DNA of 64,000 nucleotides from Gymnopus androsaceus JB14 (GCA_009733575.1 ML769407.1:62001-126000), one strand, 5' to 3'; shown: positions 23,445-37,022, numbered from the stretch's first letter. The notes: generated by a model not told the origin, from the sequence alone. Translations and numbers: made by a program.

Positions 23445-26400
23445 TTATAATACACTAGAAGAAGAGTCCGGAAGAGAAAAGTTTGGAGGAGGAGGTTGGG
23501 GTATACCAGCAGTATAGAACGCAGAGTCTAAACGCTCCCGAAGGTGCATATATCGTTGACGTTGCTCTATCAAATGCGTTAGTCAATGAGTGTTCCAGTT
23601 CGAAGAACAGCCAACATACCTTCACATGGCCAAAGTGCGTTCAAGCTGTTACGAGACGTTTTAGAAAATAGCAATACATGGTATAAGAAAATCCTCGTAC
23701 TAGTCGATTGCCGGTAAGAATGCTTTGCAAACGTCCAGCGCAATGGTCAACGAGTTATCGCAGTGCCACAGGCGCAAGGCTCTGGATATGATGAAACATC
23801 AGGAAAAGGGAAAACTTCGTATCATTTTACCACACACCGGAGTACTTGAGACATGAACCAAAAAACAAAGAAAGGTCGCCGAGCTAAAGAATTGTTCGAA
23901 TTTCCAGTGATCGTGTGCAGACCTTGCATGTAACGTTCAGCAACAGCTGCTTGGTGAGTGACTGAAAAGATACGAAACGTTAGTCCGCGGAGGTTCATGC
24001 ACAACAACATCAACGACATACGCCATTCCTCGGCTTTTTTACGGTGAAAGAACCCATTAACGTCTCTGAAAAATGACATTAGTATTTGTTAGGGTTACGC
24101 CGCAATGTCCATCCCAACTCACGAGTTTACGAGCGGAATATAACGCTGGAATTCAAAAGATATGTACATTCGGGTGCTATAAAAACCCATGAGACTTGTA
24201 TCATCAGTCGATGCAATCGCACTTACTTGAAGAGATATTCCCTTCCTTGGAAGATGTATGCCTTCTCGATTCCACACGTGTGCTTGTTCAAGGCCTTCTC
24301 AATTGCATCCGTCTCTAGCCATGCTTTCACCGCAAATTGACCTTTTTCGACGTCGCTCATGGACGTGTCGGTGCGCACCCTGGCACATATATGCCAAAGC
24401 AGGAACGAACGGTCATATAACGCCCATACTGTATCCTTGGCTGCAGAGGGTGAAAGCGAAGGCGAGCGACAGATTGACTCCCCAGAAAAAAGGAGAGCAT
24501 ACTATAGCAGGAAAAAAAAATGAGAAAAAAAAGTTGAACAAATAATAAAATATACACTCACGTTTCCTGGATCTGAAATGAACAGCTCAGGCATATGGGA
24601 TTGGCTTGCGGCGGCATAAGAGAGATGTCCGGCAGCGAGACTTATCGCGGACCAACACAACCGGCGGGAAGACTCTTTCCGAATATCACCTGGCGACCAA
24701 GTTGGGTCCCAGCGTGGAGTCGTCGCCCACAACGGTGTATGATCCAACGACGTCGGCCAATGTTCGCCCAGCGTCAACGAAGCACAGCTGCATCTCGAGC
24801 TTCCTGTGTCGGTCGTAGAAGACACTGGTGTATGATAGACATGCTCGACGTCCGAGAAGTAGGCGTGATGACCATTTGTAGCGGTCCAGCCAGAGGAAGG
24901 GGGTTCCCCGATCCTGGGCACCTGGCCTGAACCAAATACAGAAGTGTTGGGGTCATCCGCATCCACGACTGTGAGCGCAAGACAACGGATGATTGAGTCA
25001 AGCATCACAATGGCGGAGACTGAACGAGCAGTCGAATGCTCTGGGTGGGCACAGACCTCAAACAAAGCCAGAAGCTACTAGAAGGATATGAATTAGTGGT
25101 AGTTTTATGGTACTATTCGCGAGACATACATACCCAAGCAGCCTGCGCAAGAGTCTCGTCGATTGAGCCTGCATTGAAACTAGCCTCTAGCGCGCTTTGA
25201 GCTTCTTCTCGTAATCGAAGAGCGCGAGTTCTACCGACGCTGCCCTGGCCGATTTCGGAGCTTTGCCAAAAGATCGCAAGAGCAAGAGCGGCCAGTATAA
25301 GACTAGGTTGCATCTGCTCGCGTTTGACGGGATCGAAAAATGTGCCAAAGAAACTCTGGTACGTGAAAGAAAGAAAACCAATAATTTGAAGAACGAAAGA
25401 GGAACCGGAGGTGCATGCTGATTTTCTGAGACACGGTATCACGGTCAGGTGTGAGTGAGTGCTTTGGAATATCCGGGGTCGAGAGAGGCATATAATGAGC
25501 ACAACGACTCAAACCATATTTTTCTGGAAAATCTGATAGAAGGCTCGCTCGAAATATCTGAAACTACGTCAGATTCTTCGCCGTTCTCGTCCACAGCTGT
25601 TATGTGTCCTCGAGAAACAAGAGGAGAAACATTGTCAAGAAGGCGGTGCTCAAGCTCAACGAAATTTGATGTAGGCTGTTGAGTTTGAGAAAAATCAATT
25701 ACATTTCATTATTACAAAGAGGTAAAAGATGTACCTCGACAAAGGGAAGCGGTTGAGTTCTCGAAGAGACATATGGCTGACTACTAGGGCATTGAACTAA
25801 TCCATGACAAGAACAGCCTCCATAAAGCCTTGCACCCTCCAAAGGCGATGTGAGAGAGCTTAAAGGGGCCAGGTAGGAAGGGGAAATGCTGTAATCGCTG
25901 GATGAGGTTGGAGAGAGTGATCCGTTCAAAGGAAGAGTGCTGAGAGCATCCTCGTTCGACGATCTGGAGATATGGCCATATTGCCCAGTCGGAGCAATAT
26001 GTCGAGGAGCTTCAGGGTCACGGCGCCTTCGACGACGCCGAGTGGTTGCATCACTTTCCATCTCCTGTCTCAGTTCTCTAGCCATGCGTTGACGGGCACC
26101 TGGCGTCTTATCTGGACCTCGACGCCGAGGAACAGCGTCGTAATTGCAGTCGCCGCCTCCACTTCTCCGACCGCAATTGTGGCAGATAGGTTTCGCGCCA
26201 TCGCATCGAATTTTCCGATTCCGACTAGTCGAAAAAAATAGATATTAATATATATACAGGAAGAGAAACAGAAGATGATAGCTACCACTGCAGACATGCG
26301 ACATATACTCTTGCTCGAGGTTTACCTTGTGTTGTAGGAGGTTGATCTGGGGCAAGAGCGATCTTGGGCTTTTCTCGTCTCGACTTTTTCTTCGGGGGAT

Positions 26401-26894
26401 CACCTGATTGGTCCTCTTTCATAGTGGGGGGCCAAGAGTCGGATGGAGAAGCAGTTGAAGGAGTATATGTAGAAGGGTTAGACATGGAAGGTGGAACAGA
26501 TATGCCCAATGGGTGGCTGTCGCGTCTGCGAGGAAGCGAAGGTATGACCGGCGCGGACGAATAGGCAGACGGATTCTGGGATTCGCGGGCAATGTGAGAG
26601 TCGAAAGGATAGGTCGAATGAGGTTCGGTGTACACGGGAGTTACAGGAGAAAATTGCTCATTGGAGACAGGAACAGCAGAGTAATGTACGAGAGCTGGAA
26701 TAAGGAATTTTGGAATGAGGGGACTCGCTTTGAGAGTACGAGTAATAATCCTCGTTAGAGTTGGCGCGATAGGAATTGCGCGTCGAAGAACGAGGAGCAC
26801 CTGGGCCGATCAGTGCATATGCATCGGCGCCGTGCAGACCAGAATAGTCAGATTGGTTGGCTCTAGGCCGAGTAGCGCTCTCCACAGTGTACAT
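23445..26894 (-). CDS. Zn2Cys6 fungal transcription factor
   Basis: Nuclear binuclear-zinc-cluster activator; target genes unknown. Eleven exons: 26894-26286, 26224-25735, 25675-25134, 25074-24562, 24501-24236, 24176-24123, 24065-24022, 23961-23838, 23781-23701, 23645-23620 and 23566-23445. The zinc cluster is CLQC across the first intron, then RNRKIRC, DGAKPIC, HNC and GRRSGGGDC. A basic run (TTRRRRRRR) follows. The middle homology region is clear: SRKIWFESLCSLY, FRSSNYWFSFF, FFDPVKREQMQPSLILAALA, AQSALEASFNAG, RKESSRRLCWS, AVKAWLETDAIE and FFHRKKAEEW. It ends NFSLPDSSSSVL. Frame changes, each like one extra base, occur in exon 1 (near 26690) and twice in exon 3 (near 25450 and near 25356). 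Everything around them is conserved, so I call it a gene, not a pseudogene. It lies head-to-tail with the CHFR-like gene. Confidence 0.85.
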
Positions 26895-29800
26895 CGAAAA
26901 AGAGGTGAAGGATGAAGAAACAGAAAGACCCTCTTAGTGGATCATGTTTTAATAGTTTTGTGCGATCCACTCCTGAGAATCGAGATCGCGTAGTGATGCA
27001 AATAAATGCCTTACGTATTCTGGCCAAAATGTGACAACAATATCATTGCATCTCGGAGGAAATAAAAACTCAAATCTCGCACTGCTGCTGCTGCTATTCA
27101 AGAATCAAAACGAGTTGAACGAAAAAATATTTGCGAAGAGCTATCTGAACGTTGAAACAATTCGACCGTTTACTACTATCTCCGGTAATCCGGCTTTCTG
27201 TTTCCCAGGGAATAGAAAATTCCTTCCAACAATCAACAAGGAAGACTCAAAAAGCCCGTTCAAATCGCGGACTTGCTGCAACCTTACTTGGACGGTAATC
27301 TCCTTTAGCAGTTTGTCTTGATTCTCAACTTTGAATTTTAGTCTTTATGTGCCGCTGGCAAGCTAAGGTGACTGGTTATTCGTCTGTCAACCAATCGAAA
27401 AGACATGAACTATATCTTTATGGCTATATGCCTGCCAAAAAAATGCATAAACTCAAGCTCGTCTATATTCAGCAGAGGCCCGAGGGTGGGTTGTTCAACA
27501 GTTTGCTTTAATTAAGCTCGTCTTGAAGTGACAACGGTATTAGACGATGTCTAATGTGTATCTATGGTCATTGAATGCCTTCCTTCAGGCAAACTTGGAA
27601 CAGCTAGGAACCCCCTTTCGTTTCGAGATGGCGCCAAATAGGTTTTCATTATCGAATCTGCTTTCAGTTTACAGAATTGTTTTTTCGCCCTCCATCTTTT
27701 CTCCTGGTGATTATCAACGATGATTAGAATAGCAGTAAGTAGTCTCTCCTGTTTCACTTCCGAAACTGTACTCATCACACTGAGAAAATCTCATTGTAGG
27801 ATTTTTCCGAGTGTTCTCCATGCCATAAGATTTCCAAAGCCTCGTCGCTCAGCACTCAGCATTGACACTGGATCGACCAAAGTAGTAACACAGAATAGCG
27901 TCCTGTGATACCTCTGACGAACAGAGTTCGAGTGCCGTACTTATCTGCTGGTTATTTTCAGCAAAGTATGCAATTCTCCGCGAATTGAAACAATCGTTAA
28001 TCCCGTACGTACTTCCCAAGCGATTGTAGTGGAAAACAGGGAGCTCACATTCACAATAACGATAGGTGTCCAACATCTGCCGCCGCAGAGTCAAAATAAC
28101 TCAATCACTTTGTCCTACCGTCCCGCCGCCTTGGTTTATATGATATATTTCACTCAGCGCTATGAATGATTCTGCCTACCTACAATGATCATCAGAAGAC
28201 GCCGCATAGCTCTCAGGTATGCTTCAGTTCTATCAGAGTTTCAAAATCCAAGTCTTCTTCCAGTGTTATGCGATCCAATCGAAATCATCCCGTAGTACTA
28301 CCAATCCTTGGGGACTTTGTCTACTATGGATCTGTTCCTTGTACTTATTTCCTTGTCAAGACTTAAAATCCGCGGACCGTTACCGAAAAGGCATGGATGG
28401 CCTTACTGCGATTGGTCCAGATGAGTCGCATTTCAGTTTTCCCGAATATGATTCTTCCTCGAACGCTGTTCTCCTGGCATCAAATAGATTGTTAAAGACT
28501 CTAACTGTCTAGTTACCGAGGAGATTATGGTCCAAGTACTGGCCATCTTTCGGTCTTCACTACTTGACAGCCTCGTTCTGTGAGTGTACGGCTGCCATAA
28601 AGCAGCTGAGACGCGACTTAGAATATCTTTCTTACCCAGGTGGAACTTGAAGTACCTAGCTCCGAGTCTCGACTCTCAAAGCAAATGAAACGTGTGAGTA
28701 TTGAAGCTTCATACCGGCCTGCGTCACTTCTCTTACGATTTATCATACCCTGAGCATTTTCTGGTATGACACATGATGGCAGGTATGTTTGTATTCTTTC
28801 TACGTTTCGATCTTCTCCTGAACTCGGGACGACCATGATAATCAAAGTATTTCTTCCCTCTCCGCCTCACTTACTTACCTGCTTATTAGCTATCAAATAT
28901 ATCGAAGACGCTGAATACACAAACGGGAAGAGAATGGATACCTGAGATCACCAGACGCTTCGTCGGGCGTTCTGTTTCCAGCTCAATTTCGACTGTATAC
29001 GGCCCGAGCAATCATGCGTATTACGCTGCAAATTCTGGCAAAATTCAAAGGTCAATCCTCTGGTGCTACTATCGCTTACCACTCGAAAGGATAACGCCAA
29101 TCATGAATTTAATTGCATCATTTAATTTATCTATATAGCGACTAAAAACAATTCTTCTACCAGATCATCTTCTGTGATTAGTACACAAAAGCCTGAGGTA
29201 CCCAGGAACAGTTGCTGAATTATACCGAAGGTGACCCATCGCGGTCGCTAGGTGCACTCCTTTTATGGCCTACTTTGGAGATCCCGCATTTTCGTGCCGC
29301 CAACCAACTTCTTCCACATATACTTCAGGGCGTAGGGAGGGAGAGGTAGGGACTTGGACATCAGGAGACCAGGAGACTCGAGACGAGAGCTTTTTGGTTT
29401 TTGAATTGATACTTAAAAGTACAAATTGCTTCAATGCTATATTGTACATGTATGCCATCATGATATACGGGACTGGGGATAGGGGCTACTCAGGCAAAAT
29501 GGCCTTCGATCTACTAGGGCGAGAAATCAAACGACTTCGTAGAATACTTCAAGCCCTCGGTCAATGATTGAGAAAACATGTAAGAAATGGATCGACGACA
29601 CCGCTTCGTATGGGGTACATACTAGATCTAATGTATGTAGGCAAATCTCCCCGAGTTGAAGCCTTCCCCGGGTGCAGACGACTCTCAAATCAATACGGTC
29701 GGAACTCGTTTAAATAATAGCCTTTATTCCGTGTTTCGATGGTATCTCCTGATTGTCATGTCGTCATACAGTACATACACTGTTGAATTTTTTGGCGTAC

Positions 29801-30832
29801 ATATGCATCGGCAGCGTCGTAGATAAAATTCTTGCAAGCTGGCGTGCGAGGAGCTACTCCTACCTGGTAGTACTAGCTGATAAGAATGGAGCTTCTTTCC
29901 GTTCATCCGGTCACTGAAATTTTCACCGAGAACAGATGATCACGAATTGCGGGTCTTTTGTTGAAGATGGTAACTCTCAAGACAGTACATTATACATACT
30001 AAGTACACTTTTCCTGACGACTCAGGCTTTTTATCGGTAATACGGCCACTTTCGTTGATAATGAAGTGCTAACCAGTAAATTAATTAATTATGATCATCA
30101 TAGGACGGATACAATTTTTAGTGGTATACTCTATACTTCACCACTGAAATTTCAGGGAGAGCTAGAAAGAACACAGCTGTACGTCCTGGACGGATGCTCT
30201 TGGTCGCAAAGCAAAATACCGATATCTCCGACACCCAACAAGCATCCTACTGTATATTCCGCGATCGAAACTGGCAGAGAAATTAGCAGCTATCAATGTA
30301 GTACTTACTGAGGATTTGTATGTGTTGAGAGAGGGGCGTGTACCGTCACGGTAATAATGCTATCTGATCCCTGTAGTCATCTATCAGGGAGTTCTATGGG
30401 AAAAACTTTCAAGCGATTTTAGACCCTTTGAGCCATTCAAGCTTCAGGAGGCTGGCGACCAGGCAAGCCCAATTCAGTACTATCAGACCACTGGCAGGCT
30501 CTCAGGAGTCAGCTCTGACGGTACTGACTCTATGCATTCTACTGATAGTCTACTGATCGAATCAGAGACTCCCAGATCTTACTAGTATTTTTTCGCCAAA
30601 TAGCAACTACTTTCAGGTCAGTGAAAAATGCCATACTTACATACCGCGCGACTCGAGTCTGACGTTCAGTGGTGTTAGGCGCTAGTTAATCGCGCTTAGC
30701 GCGCGGCCACATGATGGGAAAATGTGGGCGCCTGTCGCATCTTGTTGTATGTCGCCGTTTGAGTGCTAGTAATTAAACCAAAATTGCTTTCTATCTGTAC
30801 CTTCTGCACCTATCGTTCAAGGCGTACCTTCC
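26895..30832. other. Gene-poor region of almost 4 kb
   Basis: No ORF over 100 codons, no recognisable domain, no long repeat and no tRNA-like structure seen. Short AT-rich and CpG-containing stretches alternate, for example GCGC runs around 30690-30720. It may hold decayed elements or non-coding transcripts, which cannot be told by eye. Confidence 0.5.
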
Positions 30833-32144
30833 ATGGAACCTGCAATCATCATAACTCGTGGAGACGTACGTTTATGTTCAAGCTCCGCTCTGTCACTCAT
30901 CTCATCTTATGTTTATTCTCCAACAGCCATGGTTTGAAGACGGAAACATTATTTTGGTCCCCCGAGAAGAATCAGAACCTTCCGAGCCAGATGACTCCAA
31001 GTCAAATCCTGTTGGCTTCCGCGTCCATAGAGGTGTTTATTCTGATGCCGTCCTAGTATTATATATCTTCATCGAGTCCTCATGCTGCCGCAACCATTGC
31101 CAGGTGTGCTAGCTCGCCACTCAGAAATCTTCCAGGTTTGATATTCAGTAACTCGTGCAATAATCCTTTTTATCGTGCTTATATCCAGGGAATGTTCGAA
31201 ATTCCGCAGCCAGATGCCATATACGATAATGAGGTTTCGCGGATACGAAGGGTGTCAGGTTTTATCCATGTACGACATACCAATAGAACTTTCAAATCTA
31301 ATCAAGGCTTTGTACGACGGGGCGTTCGTGATTCTTTCTCTTCTTTGATATTGGCTCATTCATTTCTTGTACAGGACATTTAATAACCGGAATGTGGACG
31401 ACTTCTTTTACCTTGCTGGTATCCTTCGTCTCTCCACAAAGTACTTTATTACCCACCTCCGGTCCCAGGCAATAAAATATTTAACTCGAACATGGTCCTA
31501 TGATCTCCAAGGACATGACACCATGCTTGACCTAGCCGTCCGCACACCCATTCTTTCCTACTCTCCTAGCCCCGAAGCTCCACCAAGTGGCCTGAGCTAT
31601 CCTTACATCCATCCCATGCATGTCCTCAACCTTGCGCGCAGTACAAATGTCCGTATTGTCATTCCCTCTGCGATGTACTTCCTCTCTTTATACCCTTTGG
31701 ATGACCTTATCCGTGGAGACCATCCTAAGCTCCAGGTGACGCACCCATCTAAACCCAGCTCTGCTCTTCAATCGCCCGACTTGGTGCATTACACGCTGAT
31801 GTTCCAGAAACGCATTGATGGTATCTTGGATTTTATTCAATACTGTGGTAGGGGGGCGAACATCGCCTCCTGCATGTATGAACAAGAACGGCAAAACATG
31901 CACGAGGAATTTTCAACGGCTTCGTGCGAGGTTAGGCACGCAGTGGGTTGTTAGGACGGGTCCATTCAATTTTATCGCGCAAGCGATTACTCAAGTGAAT
32001 CAGGACCCAGAAAGTTTTTGCGGTGTGTGCGGGCAGGAGTTCGCATCAGACGCAGGAAAGTATAGGGAGAAATTTTGGGCAGAATTACCAGGGCTGTGTG
32101 GGCTACCAGGATGGGACATCATGAAGGAAGAGGAATTGACGTAG
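30833..32144 (+). CDS. Agaric-type BTB/POZ domain protein
   Basis: Member of a large mushroom BTB family, probably protein-protein interaction or Cullin-3 adaptor. Exons: 30833-30865, 30927-31032, 31104-31135, 31189-31323 and 31375-32144. Blocks: PWFEDGNIILV, FRVHRGVLARHSEIFQ, GMFEIPQP, LSNLIKALYDGATFNNRNV, DDFFYLAGILRLSTKYFI, HPMHVLNLARSTNVRIVIPS, then FCGVCGQEF and WAELPGLCGLPGWD near the end. Two positions need one extra base removed: GG at 31233-31234 (restores RGYEGCQVLSMYD) and the six-G run at 31851-31856 (restores RTSPPACMNKNGKTC and the true C-terminus). Without these the product stops early and no Cys pair is made. Confidence 0.85.
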
Positions 32145-33617
32145 CTTTCGAGAGACGGTGTGTTACCTTCAGGTTTGGACAGCACCTTCCTGATGTTCAT
32201 CCTATCGACAGAATTGTTGCCGTTTTAGTCTACCCCCAGTGGGGTGGAAAAGTTGACTGGATAGTTCGAGTGGTGCTATGCCCAAGTTGATGGGCTTACC
32301 CTTCGGGTACTGCATACATCTATCTCCTACTGAACGCTTTGTCAGTCACTATTATTATATAAACTAGCGATGTACATACTTACAATATTTGCGTTACAGT
32401 GTTGTAGGTTTACTAATATCTATTATTTTATTCCGTGATTCGGTGGACTCCTTTACTCTCTAAAGTTTGTGATGTATCTTTTGTTAAACGAAACCTATAC
32501 TTACTGAAGTGAAATATCAGACTCAATGCGCAAAGCTTTGAAACGCTGAGGCCGCGAGGAGGTTGGTTGAATTTGACGAAGGAAGGAAGGGAAAGGGAAG
32601 GAGTGTGAACGCCGCGAGTTGAACATAAGTCACGCGCAAAAAAACATAGCAAACGGAGGATAGGTTACAGGTACTTGGTATCTAAGGTCGAAGGTCTGGC
32701 ATAGGAGCTTTATGGAAGCTCTTGATGAAGAGCTGCGGGATAGCTGCACTGGATTTGGCCGGGTCCAACTTATGAAGCCTTCCGTGCAGCTTGGGGCCAG
32801 AAGTTGTCAGGAACCTCCGACGCAAATGGTGATGTACTAATAGATGAAAGAAGTCTTGAACAGGAGAATGGATTTCGACGCCGCCTTGCCCGTATTTACC
32901 GTATCAACTCGTCTCGTATACAGCCATTGTACTTGAATCCCTTTGAACAGGATTCTACGGCGATACATTCATCATATACCACGAACATAGACCACGAACA
33001 ATGATGCCAACTGTGTCACTACGGTGGGTACGGGCTGGTACGGGTTTCACAGACTCGCTCTAAATCAAGATCATAAGTGCCAAGCTTTCGTCGTAAAATT
33101 CAGTAAGTACCAAGTAGTAAGTACGATGTTTCCTTGCGCCCAGGCATTAGCGATTATGAAACCTAATTATTGACCTTGATCTTTCAGTTGCAGGCGGCCC
33201 TCTTGAACCTTACGAGTACTTGGCTAAATGGTGACTATGGCAAGTTTTCATGTATTCAAGCATGTCATTTGTAACTGGCTGTATACCCCATATACAGTAA
33301 TTGCTTCGCCACCTCAGGTACCTGTGACAGTAAGTGTACTCAGTACCTCATGGACTGCTTCAACAATTTTACGACAACCTAACTGCGCAGTCAAAAACAT
33401 TCATTCACTTCAACAGCTTTTTCTATGCGATTCTATATGCTTCTCCAGTAAGTATTTCGAGACACGGCTATCTCTCGCCATACCCAAGAAGCAAGGATTC
33501 GGCGTTACCAACTTGGTCGCAGAGGTTTAGCTTAAATATGCTTTCAGTTCACGATTTCCTTATACTATCCTTTTCTTTCCTTGCCTTGTATCTCAGAGAT
33601 CCACTTGATATCGAAAC
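32145..33617. other. Intergenic, nothing recognised
   Basis: Short AT-rich region with scattered small open frames, none with a plausible start, splice pattern or family match. Confidence 0.5.
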
Positions 33618-34645
33618 ATGATGCTCAAGATGTTTCCTGCAGTAATGCTAGCTATAGCTTTCAATCTCGCACCGGTTAACGCTGTAAGTCAACTTTGAAC
33701 ATATCCTCTTCTCTTTTATGTTTTAACCTACACCATTTTTTAATCGCCTTTAGGCTCCAGCTGGTTCTTCCTGGAGTTGAATCATTCAGCTCTGCATCGG
33801 GGGCCACGGGCACTATTGTCGCCTCGTCTGTCCCCTTCATCACGGGTACCGCAGTGAACTCGTCGTTCATCATGTCTGCGACCGCGGTGCACTCTTCTGC
33901 CCCTTTGATCACGGGTACTGCTGTGAATTCATCGTTTATCAGTACTGTGACAGCGACCGCGGTGGGTGCTACGGGTACTTTTGTCACCTCGTCTGTCCCC
34001 TTCATCACAGGTACTGCTGTGAACTCGTCGTTCATCGTGTCAGCGACCGCGGTTAGCTCTTCTATCCCTTTCACTACGGGCACTGCTGTGAATTCATCGT
34101 TCACCTCGGCTCCTACCATTGTGACAACTACCGTCACAGTGACCGTAGCGGACTCTTGCGCTACAGGTACTGTGGTCGCCTCGTCCGCCCCCTTCATTAC
34201 AGGCACTGCTGTCGGCTCGTCTGCCCCCATTGTCACAGGTACTATTGTCGGCTCGTCTGCCCCCTTCATTACAGGCACTGCTGTCGGCTCGTCTGCCCCC
34301 ATTGTCACAGGTACTATTGTCGGCTCGTCTGCCCCCTTCGTCACAGGTACTATTATCGGCTCGTCTGCCCCCTTCGCCACAGGTACTATTGTCAGCTCGT
34401 CCGCCCCCTTCATTACAGGCACTGCTGTTGGCTCGTCTGCCCCCATTGTCACAGGTACTATTGTCGGCTCGTCCGCCCCTTTCGTCACAGGTACTATTGT
34501 CAGCTCGTCCGCCACCTTCATCACAGGTACTATTGTCGGATCGTCTGGCCCCTTCGTTACAGGCACTGCGGTTGGCTCGTCTGCCCCCTTCATTACGGGT
34601 ACTGCTGTGACAGCGACCGAGGTCTCGGTCACTACCGCCAATTAA
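33618..34645 (+). CDS. Secreted Ser/Thr-rich repeat protein
   Basis: Probable cell-wall or surface mannoprotein. Exon 1 (33618-33683) is a textbook signal peptide ending LAPVNA; exon 2 starts at 33754 with APAGSS. One extra base near 33770-33775 (TCC TGG AGT TGA) must be dropped to enter the long frame VESFSSASGATG. The rest is almost only Ser, Thr, Ala, Val, Ile, Gly and Pro in repeats of about 12 residues, of the type FITGTAVGSSAP / IVTGTIVGSSAP. It ends TAVTATEVSVTTAN. No cysteine and no GPI signal are obvious; heavy O-glycosylation is expected from composition. The underlying DNA repeat is listed separately. Confidence 0.7.
34163..34608 (+). repeat. 36-bp minisatellite, about 12 units
   Basis: Tandem units of 36 bases, each of the form ACAGGTACTATTGTCGGCTC followed by GTCTGCCCCCTTCATT-like sequence, with two alternating variants that give a 72-base higher order. 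More diverged units extend upstream to about 33830. Unit length divisible by three and absence of stops keep several frames open on both strands. Confidence 0.9.
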
Positions 34646-35109
34646 TGCTGAAGCTGAAGTGCTGAACAATAGACTTGCAAGCATAGTGGAATCGTACATC
34701 CCTCTAGCTACCGTTGAGGGGTTTGTTTTGAATTGCTGGGGTGTTGGGTTTTCTTTTCTTCTAATTTTTTTTTGAACCAGTGTGAACAGTCTTTGCATTC
34801 ATTACTTGGATAAATAAATACCCTTCGTTGTGCATATCCAATGCCATCGAAATTTCTCTTTTATTCTCCTGTCGGGTTCGATCTTATTTTTTCACAAGGC
34901 TTCAACGGCTAGCTTGTTATTCATTCATTTTGCTATCCTAACTCATAAGTCTGAGGATAATAAGGTGCAGTTGGGGAAGGTCCCGCAAAACTTTATTGCT
35001 CGGATGTTCCTTCCGCGGAACGGAACCGGCACTGAAGCTTATTATTCGAATTCGGGGATTGGGCGGCTTGGCGTACTTGATTGACCGACCTGTGCGCCTG
35101 TCAAAGACC
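34646..35109. other. Intergenic, nothing recognised
   Basis: 3' region of the repeat protein and 5' region of guanine deaminase; a T-rich tract near 34760 may serve as terminator or promoter element. No gene seen. Confidence 0.5.
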
Positions 35110-36729
35110 ATGACGATAAGGATGTTAGTACGAGGAACCTTTGTAAATTGTCCGAAGCTGGGAGAAGTTGAGATCTTGAGGGATTGGTTAGCAGGTAATT
35201 GAAAGCAATGGAGCTGCGAACTGGAGTCAGTTACAGTAATATAGCTAACCTCCTTCTTTCTCCAGTTGTCAATGATTGCGGATACATTGTCCACTTTGAA
35301 CCTGCTCAAACTTCAGGTTCCTTCGAGCTCCTGCAACTGCATGGGCAACCTCCATCTTCATCTTCTCCGCCTCCGCCCTCGGTTTTGCTTTTGATTATAC
35401 CCCCTGGCAGTTTCCTCCTCTCTCCTTTCACTGATCTACACCTCCATGCTCCTCAATTTCTTTACCAAGGCACGGGCCTCGACCTCCCTCTCCTGCAGTG
35501 GCTGCACCAGTACGCCTTCAAAGCTGAAGCATCACTTGATTGCAATCCCTCCTTGGCACGAAAAGTCTATCGCCAACTCGGCCGCAGATTAATCAAAGCT
35601 GGGACCGGCGCAGTATGTTTGTTTGGGACTCTGGACTTAAAAGGAGAGACAAATCTAATCCTGGTGGAGGAGATGCGCAAAGCTGGGATTCGCGCCTTCG
35701 TGGGGAAAGTGTCTATGGATATCAGTTCAAGGCCGGAGTATGTTGAGGCCTCAGCAAATGCCGCAGTTGCTTCGGCGCGAGAGTTTGGAGTCAAGGTAGC
35801 TTCTTCCTCCTCACCATCACTTGTTCACCCGGTCATCACCCCACGTTTCGTTCCGACATGCTCCGACGAGCTACTTCATGGTCTCGGCGCGCTCGCGAAA
35901 GAGAAAGGGTGGCGCATCCAGAGCCATATGGCAGAGTCGAGGGATCAGGTGGAGTGCGTGAGGAAAGAAAGAGGAGAAGATGATATGCATGTTTTTGAGA
36001 GGGCGGGCCTGCTAACATCAAGGACTATTCAGGCGCACTGTACATATCTTGAGTCTTCAGACTCGTCTCCACTCTATCCCCACTCCAGCAACAACAACTC
36101 CTTCACCCACCTCGCCAAACTTGGGACCTCTATCGCCCACTGTCCCCTATCCAACATCTACTTTTCTGCCTCCCGCTCTTTTGCTCTCCGTGAGGCCCTC
36201 GACGCAGATGTGAAAGTTGGGCTCGGAACAGACGTTGCGGGAGGGTATAGTCTGGATATTATGTCTGCGATGAGAACAGCTGTTGCAGTGTCAAGGATCA
36301 GAGAGGGGCAAAGGGAGAAGGAACCTTGCGGCGTCAACGCTACAAACGGGCCAAATGCGAAAAGCCTAGCGATAGACTGGAAGGAATCTCTCTTTCTCGC
36401 CACCTCGGGCGGCGCCAAAGCGCTTGGAATCGATTCTGGGCTGTTTGCAGTTGGGAGGCCGTTCGATGCTCAGCAGAGTACGTTCTGATTTAATTTTTCC
36501 TCAGAGCCGAAACTGATTCCCCGTTGTATTAGTTTGCCTCCTTGATACAAATCGAGTTGGAGTGGGTGCACTCGATTTTTTCGAGTTGGAGAAAGAGAAG
36601 ACGTCCGAAGACAGAAGTATTCAGCTCTTAGATGAGATGATAGAAAAGTGGTGGTGTGTTGGCGACGAGAGGAATCGAATGGGGATGTGGATACAGGGTG
36701 CTAGTACGTGTACAAAATCAGAGATATAA
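35110..36729 (+). CDS. GUD1: Guanine deaminase
   Basis: Zinc amidohydrolase turning guanine into xanthine, in purine salvage, cytosolic. Three exons: 35110-35194, 35266-36477 and 36533-36729. Metal and active-site landmarks are present: FTDLHLHAPQF (HxH, about residue 85), QYQ-like FLYQGTGLDLPLLQWL, RFVPTCSDELL, the His of IQSHMAESRDQV, IQAHCTYL, IAHCPLSNIYF and the Asp of VGLGTDVAGGYS. The C-terminus ends with WWCVGDERNRMGMWIQG, as in the family. A Pro/Ser insert (PPSSSSPPPP) lies near residue 65, and another (PHSSNNNS) near 300, both probably surface loops. Every junction keeps frame; no lesion seen. Confidence 0.93.
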
Positions 36730-37022
36730 AAGGTTTGCGTGCATCTGATCGAGACTGATCCCCAGTGCTCTCCTTGTGATATGCTCCGCGTGACACAAGG
36801 AAGCATCTAGTAGTTTTTCTTAGTTTCACTTATTGGATTGATTCTCCTTATCTCGTTACCATATTATTGTCTTCCATTGGATATATACATTGAGGATTGT
36901 GATTGTTGCGGAATCTAAAGTGATCAGTCAAAGCGAGAAATATTAGCCAATTTAGGTATTTTGACGTCCGAGATATTCATACGACTTGGTTTGAGATATT
37001 AAAATATATGTAATACAGTATA

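Noticed and set aside
24595..24930. Plus-strand ORF of 111 codons
   Set aside because: Antisense to a conserved exon of the Zn2Cys6 factor.
33676..34641. Long open frames on the minus strand and in other plus frames over the Ser/Thr-rich repeat (up to 321 codons)
   Set aside because: They exist because the 36-bp unit has no stop in several frames; only one plus frame connects to a signal peptide and a plausible end.
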